Source of the DNA: Glaciimonas sp.
GTDB lineage: Bacteria; Pseudomonadota; Gammaproteobacteria; Burkholderiales; Burkholderiaceae_D
DNA length: 64,000 nt
Assembly: GCA_012927625.1 (NCBI GenBank)
Contig: JABBOV010000008.1
Location: forward strand, 310,001-374,000
Direction of reading: 5' to 3'
Part shown: positions 8,745-17,400 of the stretch, in pieces
Layout: every line of letters starts with the position of its first letter
Numbering within the stretch: position 1 is the stretch's first letter
Notes under the pieces: generated by a model
The model's input: the letters and a program-made list of their open reading frames with translations, nothing else
What the model was told of the DNA's origin: nothing
Databases searched by the model: none
Program-made: the position numbers and the translations under genes

Positions 8745-9263
8745 TTGATACTCCAGTATTGTTTGATTGAATCGCTACCGATTCTCCAGGCGCTTGCGTA
8801 GCGCCCGAAGCAGATGAAAGTGGTCAATGGTCTCCTCTAAATTTTTTTGGTATCGTTGTATGCATCAACCAATGGATGCACATTGCCCAGAGCAAAATGC
8901 GTGCCTAATAGCAAGACAAAATAAGACAATCGGTTTTATCTCTGTGCTTCATGCCGCCTGCCCACGAATAATGGCAAATGCAAAATGATTGGAGCTACAT
9001 CGGCTGTGCAACGTCGGATCACATGAAAACAGTTCTGCGCAATTTTTGATCGCTTTGAGAGTGCCGCTCGAATTTGATTTGGAGGTGGCATAGCCGGATG
9101 GAAATCCGTGGCATGTATGTTGCTTATTGATGCTTGCGGTTTCTTGCTATCCAGAAAGTCATTTGAAAAATATCTGATGCAAAGAGCCGCCTTTCCAGCC
9201 CTGATAAAGATCAGCATGACGCCGGATTTTTCGGACGCGTGCATACCATTAGTGAGACAAACC
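8745..9263. other. Divergent intergenic region between porin and pqqU
   Basis: 519 bp without a convincing gene. It contains TGCATC-N8-GATGCA (8861-8880), a clean 6-bp inverted repeat that could be an operator, and GGCGCT-N5-AGCGCC near 8790. No Fur-box-like 19-mer stood out by eye. Both flanking genes must have their promoters here. Confidence 0.35.
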
Positions 9264-11426
9264 ATGCCACCGCTGCGCCGCCCTTTTCGCCACCCCTTGC
9301 GCTTGACCCTGTTGGCGGTCATTGCCGCGTCTCTTACGCCTTTGTCTTTAGTCAGAGCCGCCGATAGCAGCGCCGAATTGCCCGCCGCAACAGTCAAAAC
9401 ACTAGACCCCATCGTAGTGACCGGTAGCCGGTTCGAGCATTCCAGTTTCGATTTGCCCGCCTCGGTTGATGTACTGGAGCGGGAACGGATCACTGCAGGC
9501 CAAGCCCGCGTCAATGCGTCCGAAGCGCTGGCGGCGGTGCCCGGGTTGGTGGTGCAAAATCGCCAGAATTACGCCCAGGACTTGCAAATATCTTCGCGCG
9601 GGTTCGGCGCCCGTTCCGCTTTCGGCGTGCGCGGCGTACGCCTGCTCGCCGACGGCATTCCCGCCACCATGCCGGACGGCCAAGGCCAGGCCGCCACTTT
9701 TAATCTGGATATGGCCGAGCGCATCGAAGTCTTGCGCGGCCCTTTTTCCGCCATGTACGGCAACCATTCGGGTGGCGTGATCCAGCTTTTTACCCGCGAC
9801 GGGCAAGGCGCGCCCTCGGTTGAAGCCAGTGTGCTGGGCGGCAGCGACGGCAGCTGGAAAACCGATCTCAGCGCCCAGGGCAAGCCGGGCGCGATCGGCT
9901 ATGTGCTGGATGCGTCGCGCTTTCACACCGATGGCAGTCGCGACCATAGCGCCGCCACCCGCGACCAGGCGTTCGCCAAGATCACCACCCAGCCCGATGC
10001 AGACAGCCGCCTGATGGTGGTGGCCAACGGGCTGTGGCAACACGATACCCAAGACCCGCTCGGCGTGAGTTGGGGCACCTTCCAGCGCGACCCGCGTGCC
10101 GGCGAGATCGACCCCACCGATACCCAGAGCCCGAAACGGACCTTTGCCGAGCGTTACAACACCCGCAAGAGCATCGACCATCAACAGGTAGGCGTTACCT
10201 ACGAGCGGCGCTTCGGCGCGGATAGTGTGCAGTTGAGCGCCTATGCCGGCAACCGCAAAGTCATCCAGTACCAGGCTTTTTCCAAAGGTTTCCAGGCACC
10301 TGCCAGCCACTCCGGCGGTGTGGTTGATTTCGACCGCAATTTCGGCGGCCTTGACCTGCATTGGATCGGCGTAAGCCAGCTCGGCAATGGCAGCCTGACC
10401 ACCACCGTCGGCCTCGAATATGGCCGCTCTAGCGATGATCGTCAGGGCTTTGAGAATTTCATCGGCAACCAGTTCGGGGTTGAAGGTAAGTTGCGGCGCA
10501 ACGAAACCGATACCGTCACCAGCCTCGATCCATATCTGCAGACCGAATGGCAGAGCGGCAACTGGGCGCTCACTGCCGGCGTGCGCCATAGCAGAATGCG
10601 CATCGCAGTGGACGACAGCTTTATCAGTAACGGAAACGATAGCGGCAGCCTGAATTACCGCCGCACCACGCCGCTACTGGGCCTGCTCTACAAGGCTACG
10701 CCGGCGCTAAATCTGTATGCCAGTGCGGCGAAAGGATTTGAGACGCCGACGCTCAACGAGCTGTTCTATTCGGGCAACGGGAATGGTTTCAATTTCAACC
10801 TGAAGCCGGCGCATAGCACCCATTTTGAAGTAGGCGCCAAGGCATTGCTGGGTAGCGACACGCGGGTCAATGTCGCGTTATTCCAGGTGCGTACCGACAA
10901 TGAACTGGTGGTGGACGCTTCCAGCGGCGGACGCACCAGCTACAAAAATGCCGGCGCAACTCTGCGCCAGGGACTGGAACTATCACTCGACACCAGTTGG
11001 AAGCATGGCTTTTCAGGGCGACTCGCTCTGACGGGTTTATATGCTGTTTATGATCAGGCTTTCGGCACAGTCCCTGCCGGCAATCGCTTGCCTGGCGTGC
11101 CGCGCGCCACCCTGTATGGCGAACTGGCATGGAAAGATGCGCCATCCGGCTTGAGCGCGGCAATCGAGACTATCGCCAATAGCAAGGTCTACGCCGAAGA
11201 CAGTAATATCGAAACTCCGGCTCCCGGCTATGCGCTCGCCAACCTGCGCTTCGGTGCCGAGCAGCAGCTCGGCGTTTGGCGACTGCAGCAATTTGTACGG
11301 ATCAACAACTTGTTCGATCGTAATTACATCGGTTCCGTAATCGTCGGCGATAACAGCAAGCGTTACTACGAACCGGCGCCGGGCCGTAACTGGATGCTGG
11401 GTGCGAGCGTGCAATATATGTTTTAA
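9264..11426 (+). CDS. pqqU: TonB-dependent outer-membrane receptor, PqqU/YncD-like (PQQ uptake)
   Basis: A 720-residue TonB-dependent receptor: signal peptide, a TonB box near PIVVTG, plug domain and a 22-strand barrel ending in F. It was recognised as an orthologue of E. coli YncD, shown to import PQQ and renamed PqqU. Recalled stretches shared almost word for word are VPGL.VQNRQNYAQDLQ, DGIPATMPDGQGQ, FETPT.NELFY, SSGGRT.YKNAG, IGSVIV and RYYEP.PGRN. The ATG at 9264 puts a normal signal peptide first; earlier in-frame starts would add about 50 non-signal residues. The window also has PedF-type and binding-protein genes linked to PQQ dehydrogenases, which supports the substrate. A siderophore or haem receptor is the alternative but less likely. 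Confidence 0.85.
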   Translation: MPPLRRPFRHPLRLTLLAVIAASLTPLSLVRAADSSAELPAATVKTLDPIVVTGSRFEHSSFDLPASVDVLERERITAGQARVNASEALAAVPGLVVQNRQNYAQDLQISSRGFGARSAFGVRGVRLLADGIPATMPDGQGQAATFNLDMAERIEVLRGPFSAMYGNHSGGVIQLFTRDGQGAPSVEASVLGGSDGSWKTDLSAQGKPGAIGYVLDASRFHTDGSRDHSAATRDQAFAKITTQPDADSRLMVVANGLWQHDTQDPLGVSWGTFQRDPRAGEIDPTDTQSPKRTFAERYNTRKSIDHQQVGVTYERRFGADSVQLSAYAGNRKVIQYQAFSKGFQAPASHSGGVVDFDRNFGGLDLHWIGVSQLGNGSLTTTVGLEYGRSSDDRQGFENFIGNQFGVEGKLRRNETDTVTSLDPYLQTEWQSGNWALTAGVRHSRMRIAVDDSFISNGNDSGSLNYRRTTPLLGLLYKATPALNLYASAAKGFETPTLNELFYSGNGNGFNFNLKPAHSTHFEVGAKALLGSDTRVNVALFQVRTDNELVVDASSGGRTSYKNAGATLRQGLELSLDTSWKHGFSGRLALTGLYAVYDQAFGTVPAGNRLPGVPRATLYGELAWKDAPSGLSAAIETIANSKVYAEDSNIETPAPGYALANLRFGAEQQLGVWRLQQFVRINNLFDRNYIGSVIVGDNSKRYYEPAPGRNWMLGASVQYMF

Positions 11427-11676
11427 AAGCCTGCCGGATTGTGGGGGTTGCAGCCAGAAATGTGCTGCACAGCGGTAAATTTTGCCGTTTTTTCTGTGAT
11501 GCTTGTGCGATGATTTTCGGGCTGAATGATCTACCTATCCCCATTTACGGAATCTGTATTAACAGTCATTTTTCGTGTAAGAAGGCTTGTGTCAAACTAA
11601 AATGGTCCCCACTGTCCAGACAAATATTTACTGAGTTTAAGATAGCCTTCTTCAGTGTCCGCTCCAAAGAAGCTCA

Positions 11677-11868
11677 CTAGCCGGTGCGATGGGACGCGTC
11701 GACGCCCATCGCCACCGCCTCAATGCGTCCGTCCTCATGCGGGGCCATAGGCAGCCAGACCCTTAAGTCACAGAGCACATCGTCCTCGCCCACTCCCCGC
11801 ATGTATGCGTCTAGCTCATAGCCGGGCTCAAGGTTCAAGTCGGCTCTCTTTCTGGTCTCGTAGTCGAT
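11677..11868 (-). pseudogene. Fragment of a lost protein-coding gene (C-terminal part)
   Basis: On the complementary strand 63 codons are open up to a TAG, with a protein-like mix of residues: ADLNLEPGYELDAY, then DDVLCDLRVWLP near the end. A stop codon lies directly before the first codon shown and there is no suitable start, so this is the tail of a truncated gene. The pattern ending in a charged strand then WLP loosely recalls effector-binding domains of AraC-type regulators, but I do not recognise it securely. Confidence 0.35.
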
Positions 11869-12103
11869 TCAGTCACTATATGCCAATGGCAGCTATTGTT
11901 AAGGTTGACCGATGCCTGCCCGTACGCGCAGGGCTCTCAGGATATGACGGAACGCCATGGTCAGGCGTTGGTCAAGCCTCAAAGGAGGAAACCACGGAAT
12001 GTACCGGGAAGGTTGAGCGGGCTATCAATCTATGGCGATTTGACTAGGCTGGAGGTACCGCTGACACCTTGCTTCTCAATGCAGTCTGATGGCGGCGGTC
12101 TAA

Positions 12104-12259
12104 CGCGTAGTTGCTGACGCTAACGCGGCTGGCCTGGCGATGAATTCGGGCGGTGCCAATACGCAGATTGTGCGACTGATCAGCACGGCGCTGAATAACC
12201 AATGTGCGCCAGGCGAGCATCTGGCAACCGATATGGCGGATTTAATGCTACCTGCTTGA
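12104..12259 (+). pseudogene. Fragment of a lost protein-coding gene (C-terminal part)
   Basis: Fifty-one sense codons are open to a TGA, with residues such as ANAAGLAMNSGG and ISTALNNQCAPGEHLATDMA, of protein-like composition. A TAA stops the frame just before it and no ribosome site is seen. It looks like the 3' end of a gene whose front is lost. The family is not recognised. Confidence 0.3.
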
Positions 12260-12325
12260 TTCACGCGCTTGTCCTTATCGCTGGTACAGAGTAATTTGAC
12301 TCACGTGATTTTCAAAGGGACTTTT

Positions 12326-12922
12326 ATGCGTGTGCTATCACATCATATTGCAATACGTATTATCGAGAATGAACATGATCGGCTATCGGCTGTGATCCAA
12401 GGCATGCAGCATTTCGTGCGTGCCATCAACAAGGGCAAGAAAGCGCCGGACCCCAAGGTATTTCGGGCAATGCTCGTATACATTAGCGAGTACCCGCAAA
12501 AAGTGCATCATCCGAAAGAAGACCAATACCTGTTTGCCCGGTTACGCCAGCGCACCAATCGAATCAATCAGACTCTTGAAGAACTGGAGTCTCAACACAA
12601 GCAAGGCGAGTCGCAGTTGTGTGCACTGGAACTCGCGCTGACGCAATATGAACTTGAGGGCGCCGCAGCATTCCAGTCATTTTTCGACATGGTGGAAACA
12701 CATGCCAAATTCCATTCCGATCATATGGGCCTGGAGGAAGATGTGGTTCTTCCCGCTGCCATTAAATTCCTGACGCAGGATGACTGGGCCGTGATCAATG
12801 CGCAGTTTGCTGCCAATGCGGACCCACTTGCCGGTAGTGGATACAAGGAGAGCTTGGACAAGCTGTTTGCGCTGATTGTGAACATTGCACCTGCACCGAT
12901 TGGGCGCGGGCCTGCAACCTAG
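12326..12922 (+). CDS. Hemerythrin HHE domain protein
   Basis: A 198-residue protein with a hemerythrin-like four-helix bundle. Candidate di-iron ligands are the His in NEHDRL (about residue 17), the HHPKED motif (about 56-61) and THAKFHSDHMGLEED (about 123-137). Such soluble proteins bind oxygen, NO or sense iron/oxygen; the exact role here is unknown. The start at 12326 follows AAAGGGA; upstream in-frame starts lack this. The stop codon lies right at the edge of a MITE-like element that separates it from the convergent membrane gene. The C-terminal 30 residues are beyond the bundle and carry no motif I know. Confidence 0.85.
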   Translation: MRVLSHHIAIRIIENEHDRLSAVIQGMQHFVRAINKGKKAPDPKVFRAMLVYISEYPQKVHHPKEDQYLFARLRQRTNRINQTLEELESQHKQGESQLCALELALTQYELEGAAAFQSFFDMVETHAKFHSDHMGLEEDVVLPAAIKFLTQDDWAVINAQFAANADPLAGSGYKESLDKLFALIVNIAPAPIGRGPAT

Positions 12923-13168
12923 TGCGTAGGTTGGGCTAATGCTGTATCAACCCAACGTCCAATGCGACAAACCGACTGAGAATCGTAGAGCGAACATACC
13001 CGAGTCACCCACTTTTTCATCATCAATCTCACCATCAGGAAATCGCGAGAGAAGATATGACTGAAAGTGAGGGATATGTCGATAAGGACACAATAAATGA
13101 ATAAGCCGCGTCGCTTTTGTGGGAGGGGATGTTGGGCTGATACAGCGTTAGCCCAACCTACCGCGCTG
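12923..13168. mobile_element. MITE-like element, copy A (246 bp)
   Basis: A 246-bp non-coding element with imperfect 31-bp terminal inverted repeats that start GTAGGTTGGGCTAA at the left and end TTAGCCCAACCTAC at the right (29 of 31 match by eye). A second copy of exactly the same length lies at 13993-14238. No transposase is inside. The left end abuts the hemerythrin stop codon. The right end supplies the last codons and the TAA of the convergent membrane gene. Confidence 0.85.
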
Positions 13169-13918
13169 TGCGTTTGCCAATCGCTTCGTAGTCCACTGCA
13201 CCAGAATCGACAGAATAGCCGATTCTGCAAAGGCAACTAAAACGCTCTGATGTGGGAGCGTAAAAATCAGACACACGCAGAAAGCCGCGAACGAGAACCT
13301 GCAGAGCACCATACCCCGCAACAGGGAGATGACGAAATCAGGTCCGTGCGCACGATGCGATGAAACTGACAGCACAATTCCGAGAAGCGGAAAGACTGCA
13401 AACAAGCCGCTCCACGTCGGCCCAACCGATGAAGACAGCGCAGTAACCAGAATTGTGAGAACCGCGCCTGCCGCCATCCGCCCGGCCAAATCAGAACGCG
13501 TCAGTGGAGAACTTGCTGCTGTCACCTGGCTACGCGGCAGAAAAGCTTGCCCAAACAGTACGGCGGCCAGCGCAACACCAATTGCCCATAATGGAGATAC
13601 AGGCAAGAAAGACAAGAATCCGGCCGTCAGAAGCCATGCTATCAAGCCCGTAGTCAGCGCGATGGGCCATGGCTTGGCACGGCAATTCCATGCGTAGGCA
13701 AAATTGAACGCTTCAGATGCAAGAACGGCTGAGAGCGACAGAGTCGCAGCGCGCGCGCCGAATGCTGATCCGTGCTCCAGAACCAGCAAAAAAAGAATCG
13801 GGCCTGCAACAACCGGCAGTCCGGCCAGCCACCCGGCGATAGTGGGTCCCCACCATTTTCCTGACATTGAAACGACCAATAGAAACGCCGGAACGAGCGT
13901 GAGTTTCAGTGCGATCAT
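13148..13918 (-). CDS. Multi-pass inner-membrane protein of unknown function
   Basis: A 256-residue very hydrophobic protein with about eight predicted membrane segments, in two halves joined by a polar loop (about residues 128-145). Repeated small-residue stretches such as GPTIAGWLAGLPVVAGP and GPTWSGLFAVFPLLGIVLS suggest an internal duplication, as in small transporters. I do not recognise the family. The ATG at 13918 has no clear ribosome site. The final residues RGRLG and the stop are encoded by the terminal repeat of MITE copy A, so the original C-terminus was probably altered by insertion. The gene is bracketed by the two MITE copies, suggesting it could have moved with them. Confidence 0.7.
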   Translation of the reverse strand: MIALKLTLVPAFLLVVSMSGKWWGPTIAGWLAGLPVVAGPILFLLVLEHGSAFGARAATLSLSAVLASEAFNFAYAWNCRAKPWPIALTTGLIAWLLTAGFLSFLPVSPLWAIGVALAAVLFGQAFLPRSQVTAASSPLTRSDLAGRMAAGAVLTILVTALSSSVGPTWSGLFAVFPLLGIVLSVSSHRAHGPDFVISLLRGMVLCRFSFAAFCVCLIFTLPHQSVLVAFAESAILSILVQWTTKRLANAQRGRLG

Positions 13919-13992
13919 AGCGACGTTGCGCGGAATATAAAGCCGGACTTTACCATATGGTGAACGTCTGTTTTCAAGGTGGGGACGGCCAG

Positions 13993-14238
13993 TGCGTAGG
14001 TTGGGCTAACGCTGTATCAGCCCAACGTTCAATGCGACAAACCGACTGAGAATCGTAGAGCGAACAGATCGAAGTTATGTACTTTTTCATCATCAATCTC
14101 ACCATCAGGAAATTCCGAGAGAATATGTGACAAAAAGTGGGGGGTATGTCAATAAGGGCACACTAAATGAATCAGCCACGCCGCTTTTGTGGGTGGGGAT
14201 GTTAGGCTGATACAGCATTAGCCCAGCCTACCGCGCTG
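13993..14238. mobile_element. MITE-like element, copy B (246 bp)
   Basis: Same orientation and length as copy A, with scattered substitutions (roughly nine in ten bases alike by eye). The terminal inverted repeats pair at 28 of 31 positions. The two copies flank the unknown membrane gene as direct repeats exactly 1070 bp apart. Confidence 0.85.
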
Positions 14239-14329
14239 CTTTCCGAGATATCCGCTGTGCGGTGCGCACTACTACCAGTAAAAAATATCGGCAATTATCC
14301 ACAATCCACATTGGATGCCATTTGCTTGT

Positions 14330-14392
14330 AGGTGCGAATTTATTCGCATCAGCTCGCATGAAATCGATAACAGTGCGAATAAATTCGCACCT
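14330..14392. repeat. REP-like palindrome pair
   Basis: Two 19-bp arms, 14330-14348 and 14374-14392, are exact inverted copies (AGGTGCGAATTTATTCGCA and its complement), each itself nearly palindromic, with a 25-nt spacer. The form resembles REP/BIME elements of proteobacteria. It lies between MITE copy B and the 3' end of tamB and might also serve as a transcription end for tamB. Confidence 0.7.
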
Positions 14393-14492
14393 GCGCTGCT
14401 GTTGTTTCAATGTGAAAAGACCTGATTTTGAACAGAGTATCTACAGAAACCACTTCGGTTCAGATGTCTTTTATAGAAGCGGAACAGTTACT

Positions 14493-17400
14493 TCAATCAA
14501 ACGACCAGGTATAAAACAAATCAAGCGCGGTGCTGGTGCCGGTTTCGGCTTGCAGCGAGAAGCGCTTGCTCAACATGTAGCGCAGTTTGACTAATGTGGA
14601 TGCGCCGCTGACGCCTTGTTCGTAGGTCAAAAATGCACGCGACGAGATGCGCTTGCCGAAGGTGAGCACGGTGGTTTCCAGTCCTTGCGCACGGCCGATG
14701 CCGAATTCGTCGAGGCCGATGGATTGCGCCACTTTCGCTTGCAACGACGCGCCCTGGGACGCGCCGAACAAGGCATTGGCGGCGGCTGAGAGTGCGTCGA
14801 ACTGGCTGCCGGAAGCGCTTTCGGTGCCGTGCCCGAGCACCAGCCAGGACAGCTTTTCGGTGTCCGGTACCGAGGGCGTGGAAACCAGTCTGGCGCGTGG
14901 CGCCAACGCGTTGCCGCGCACTTCGACGCCGGCTTCGACATTGCCTTCGATCTCCGGCACCGGGCGCACCGCCAGAATATTCAAACCCGGATTGTCGATG
15001 GGGCCGCTGAAGGCGAGAATGCCGCGCCGGATTTCCAGCTTTTGGCCGTAGGCGGCGTATGTGCCTTTGATTACTTCGATGCTGCCGTTGGCGCGTGGCA
15101 ACTGGCCGTCGTCCACCCGCACCCGCAGGCTGCCACCGACTTGTGCATCGAGCCCTTTGCCCTTGATGAAAAAGCGCTCTCCCAGATCCAGCATGACATC
15201 GACCCGCAGCGGCAGCGACTTGCCAGCACTCTTGCCGCCATTTTTTTCGCGCCCCAGCACCACCACGTCGTCGCTGATGGTCGGCCCGCTCTCGCTGGGC
15301 AACTCGAATATTGCTCGCTCGGCCTTGAACTTGCCGCCGATTTGCAGCCGCTTGTTGTCCAGTGTGATGTTGCTGTCGCCGCTCAAGATCAGCAGCCGTT
15401 CCGGGCTGGACAATGCCAGCAGTTTGTCGGCGGTCAACGTCATTTGCACGCTCGGCTGGGCATTGGCAAAGCGCGCCTCACCCTGCACATTCAGCGTGCC
15501 TTGTTCGCCATCGAATGCAAGTTTTTTCAATAGCAAACGGTCGCCCTGCAATTGCGCCCGCAATACGCCATTGCGCAGTTTTATGCCCTGCTCTACCCAG
15601 CGCACGCCGAGATGGTCGCCGTTGATGTCGCCGGTCAAATTGGGTGCGCCCAGCGTGCCGGAGCCGCTAATCGTCAGCGCCAGTCGTCCTTGCAAGTCCA
15701 GTTCGGGGCGACCGATAACCGGCCCGATCCAATCCAACCTGGGCAGGTTGGCAGTGCCGTTCATGGTTAGCGGGCTGGTCGCCGGCAGACTCCAACTGCC
15801 AGGCGTGCCGCCGATCTTGGTGCTGCCGGCAAAGCGGCTGCTGCCGACCTGACTGCCATCTATTTCGAACTCCAGCTTCAGCGCGTTTTTGACAATATCG
15901 GCGCGCAAGGCCAGTTTGCTCAAACCCAGCGCCAGCGGCGCGGCGTTATTTCCGGCGCGGATTGTGGCGTCGCCGCCTTCGCGGAACAGCCGCACGTTGC
16001 CGTCGATAAAGCTATCAGCGTCGAGCGACCAGTCGGCACCAAAGGTCAGTGAGCCGGTCAACGCGCCGGCCAGATTCTGTTGTAGCGGTTCCGACAATTT
16101 TGCCAGCGTAGTCAGCGCAATGCCGTTGGCATGACCGCGGCTTTGCAAGTGGCTGCCGTTCTTTTGCAGCGTTTGCAAATTGAGGCTGCCGCTGGGCAGC
16201 GCCAGCACAAAATCGGTCAATGAAAATTGCCCGGGCCCGACTTTGAGCGGTGCCGGCGCTTGCAATGTAAAGGCAAACGCACCGCGATTTTGCAGGCTGC
16301 GAATCGCGCCATCCCAGCCTTTGGCCGATTGCCAACCGCCGGCCAGGGTCGCTTTGAAATTTTCACTTTTATTGTTTCCGCTGAGTTCGATGGTATGGAC
16401 GCGCCGGCTGCCATTGGCTACCAGCCGCAACGCTTCGAATGCCTGCGTGCCGGAGCGCGCTTGGCCCAGCGCGATATCGGCTTGCAGCGGGCCATTTTCG
16501 CCTTGCTGCAAGCGGCCGCTGGCGTGCAAAGTTTTGACGAAAGTTTCGCCCGGCAAGCGGATCTCGCTGCCATCCAGCGCAAAGCCGATCTGCAGTGCAT
16601 CCTTGCTGCCGCTGACGCTGCCCGCGCCGTTCACAGCGCCACCGAAATTCGGCCCCAACACACTGAGTTGGCGCGCATCGAGACGCCAGTCGAGGCGGTC
16701 TTTCGGCGCGCCGAAATTACCTTTGAGCACGATGCTGTTGTTGGCCAATTGCAGCGCGATGTCGGCATTGGCGATGCGCGCAGCGTCGGCTTGCAACTTG
16801 CCATGACCGGACAACGGTGCGCCCAGCAGCGTGCCGGGTTTCAGCGTGAAGTCGAGCGCGACCCGCCAATCCCTGGCAAGATTGCCGCTTGCATCGATGT
16901 CGCCGCTGATATTGCCTTCAGGATAAGCGCCGAAGGCGGCCGGATTCAGGCGCGACATTGTGCCTTTGAGGCTGAACAGACCGCTGCCGCTCAGTGCCAG
17001 ATTGCCGTGTGCCTTGACGTCGCTATCGGCGAATCGTTGCGGCTTTTTCTCTTGCGGATTCAAGACCAGCCCTTGCGCGTTGGCATCGAACGCCAATTGC
17101 GGCGCTGCCATGCTGCCGGTAAGCGTGCCGGTGGCGCGCAACGCGCCGGCCAAACCTGCTTGCAGCATTGCCAGATTTTTTGCATCGATGCGCAGCGCCA
17201 GGCTATCTTTGGGCGCACCGAAATTGCCTTGCGCGGCAATCAGATTGCCGCCGAGGCGCAATGCCAGATCGACATTTTGCAGGCGCTGGGCATCAGCGTT
17301 TAACTTAACCTGACCGGACAAAGGTTGCTTGAGCAAGCGGCTCGGTTGCAACTGGATGTCCGCTGCGACTTGCCAGCTTGGTGCCAGGTGGCCTTCCAAG

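Larger units (their letters stand above)
11427..12325. other. Gene-poor, degraded region
   Basis: About 900 bp with no intact gene. It holds two coding-like fragments, described separately. Near 11590 there is a stretch (AAAATGGTCCCCACTGTCC) that looks like an insertion-sequence end, but no matching second end was found. The rest shows nothing recognisable. Confidence 0.5.

Noticed and set aside
8936-9514. 192-residue minus-strand open frame between porin and pqqU
   Set aside because: It overlaps the start of pqqU, has low-complexity Ser/Arg-rich composition, no ribosome site and no recognisable motif.
9402-10589. 395-residue minus-strand open frame inside pqqU
   Set aside because: It is the mirror of a clearly coding TonB receptor; long antisense frames are common in G+C-rich genes.
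12919-13236. 105-residue minus-strand open frame across MITE copy A
   Set aside because: It runs through the repeat element and its second copy at 13993 does not keep an equivalent conserved protein; it also overlaps the end of the membrane gene.
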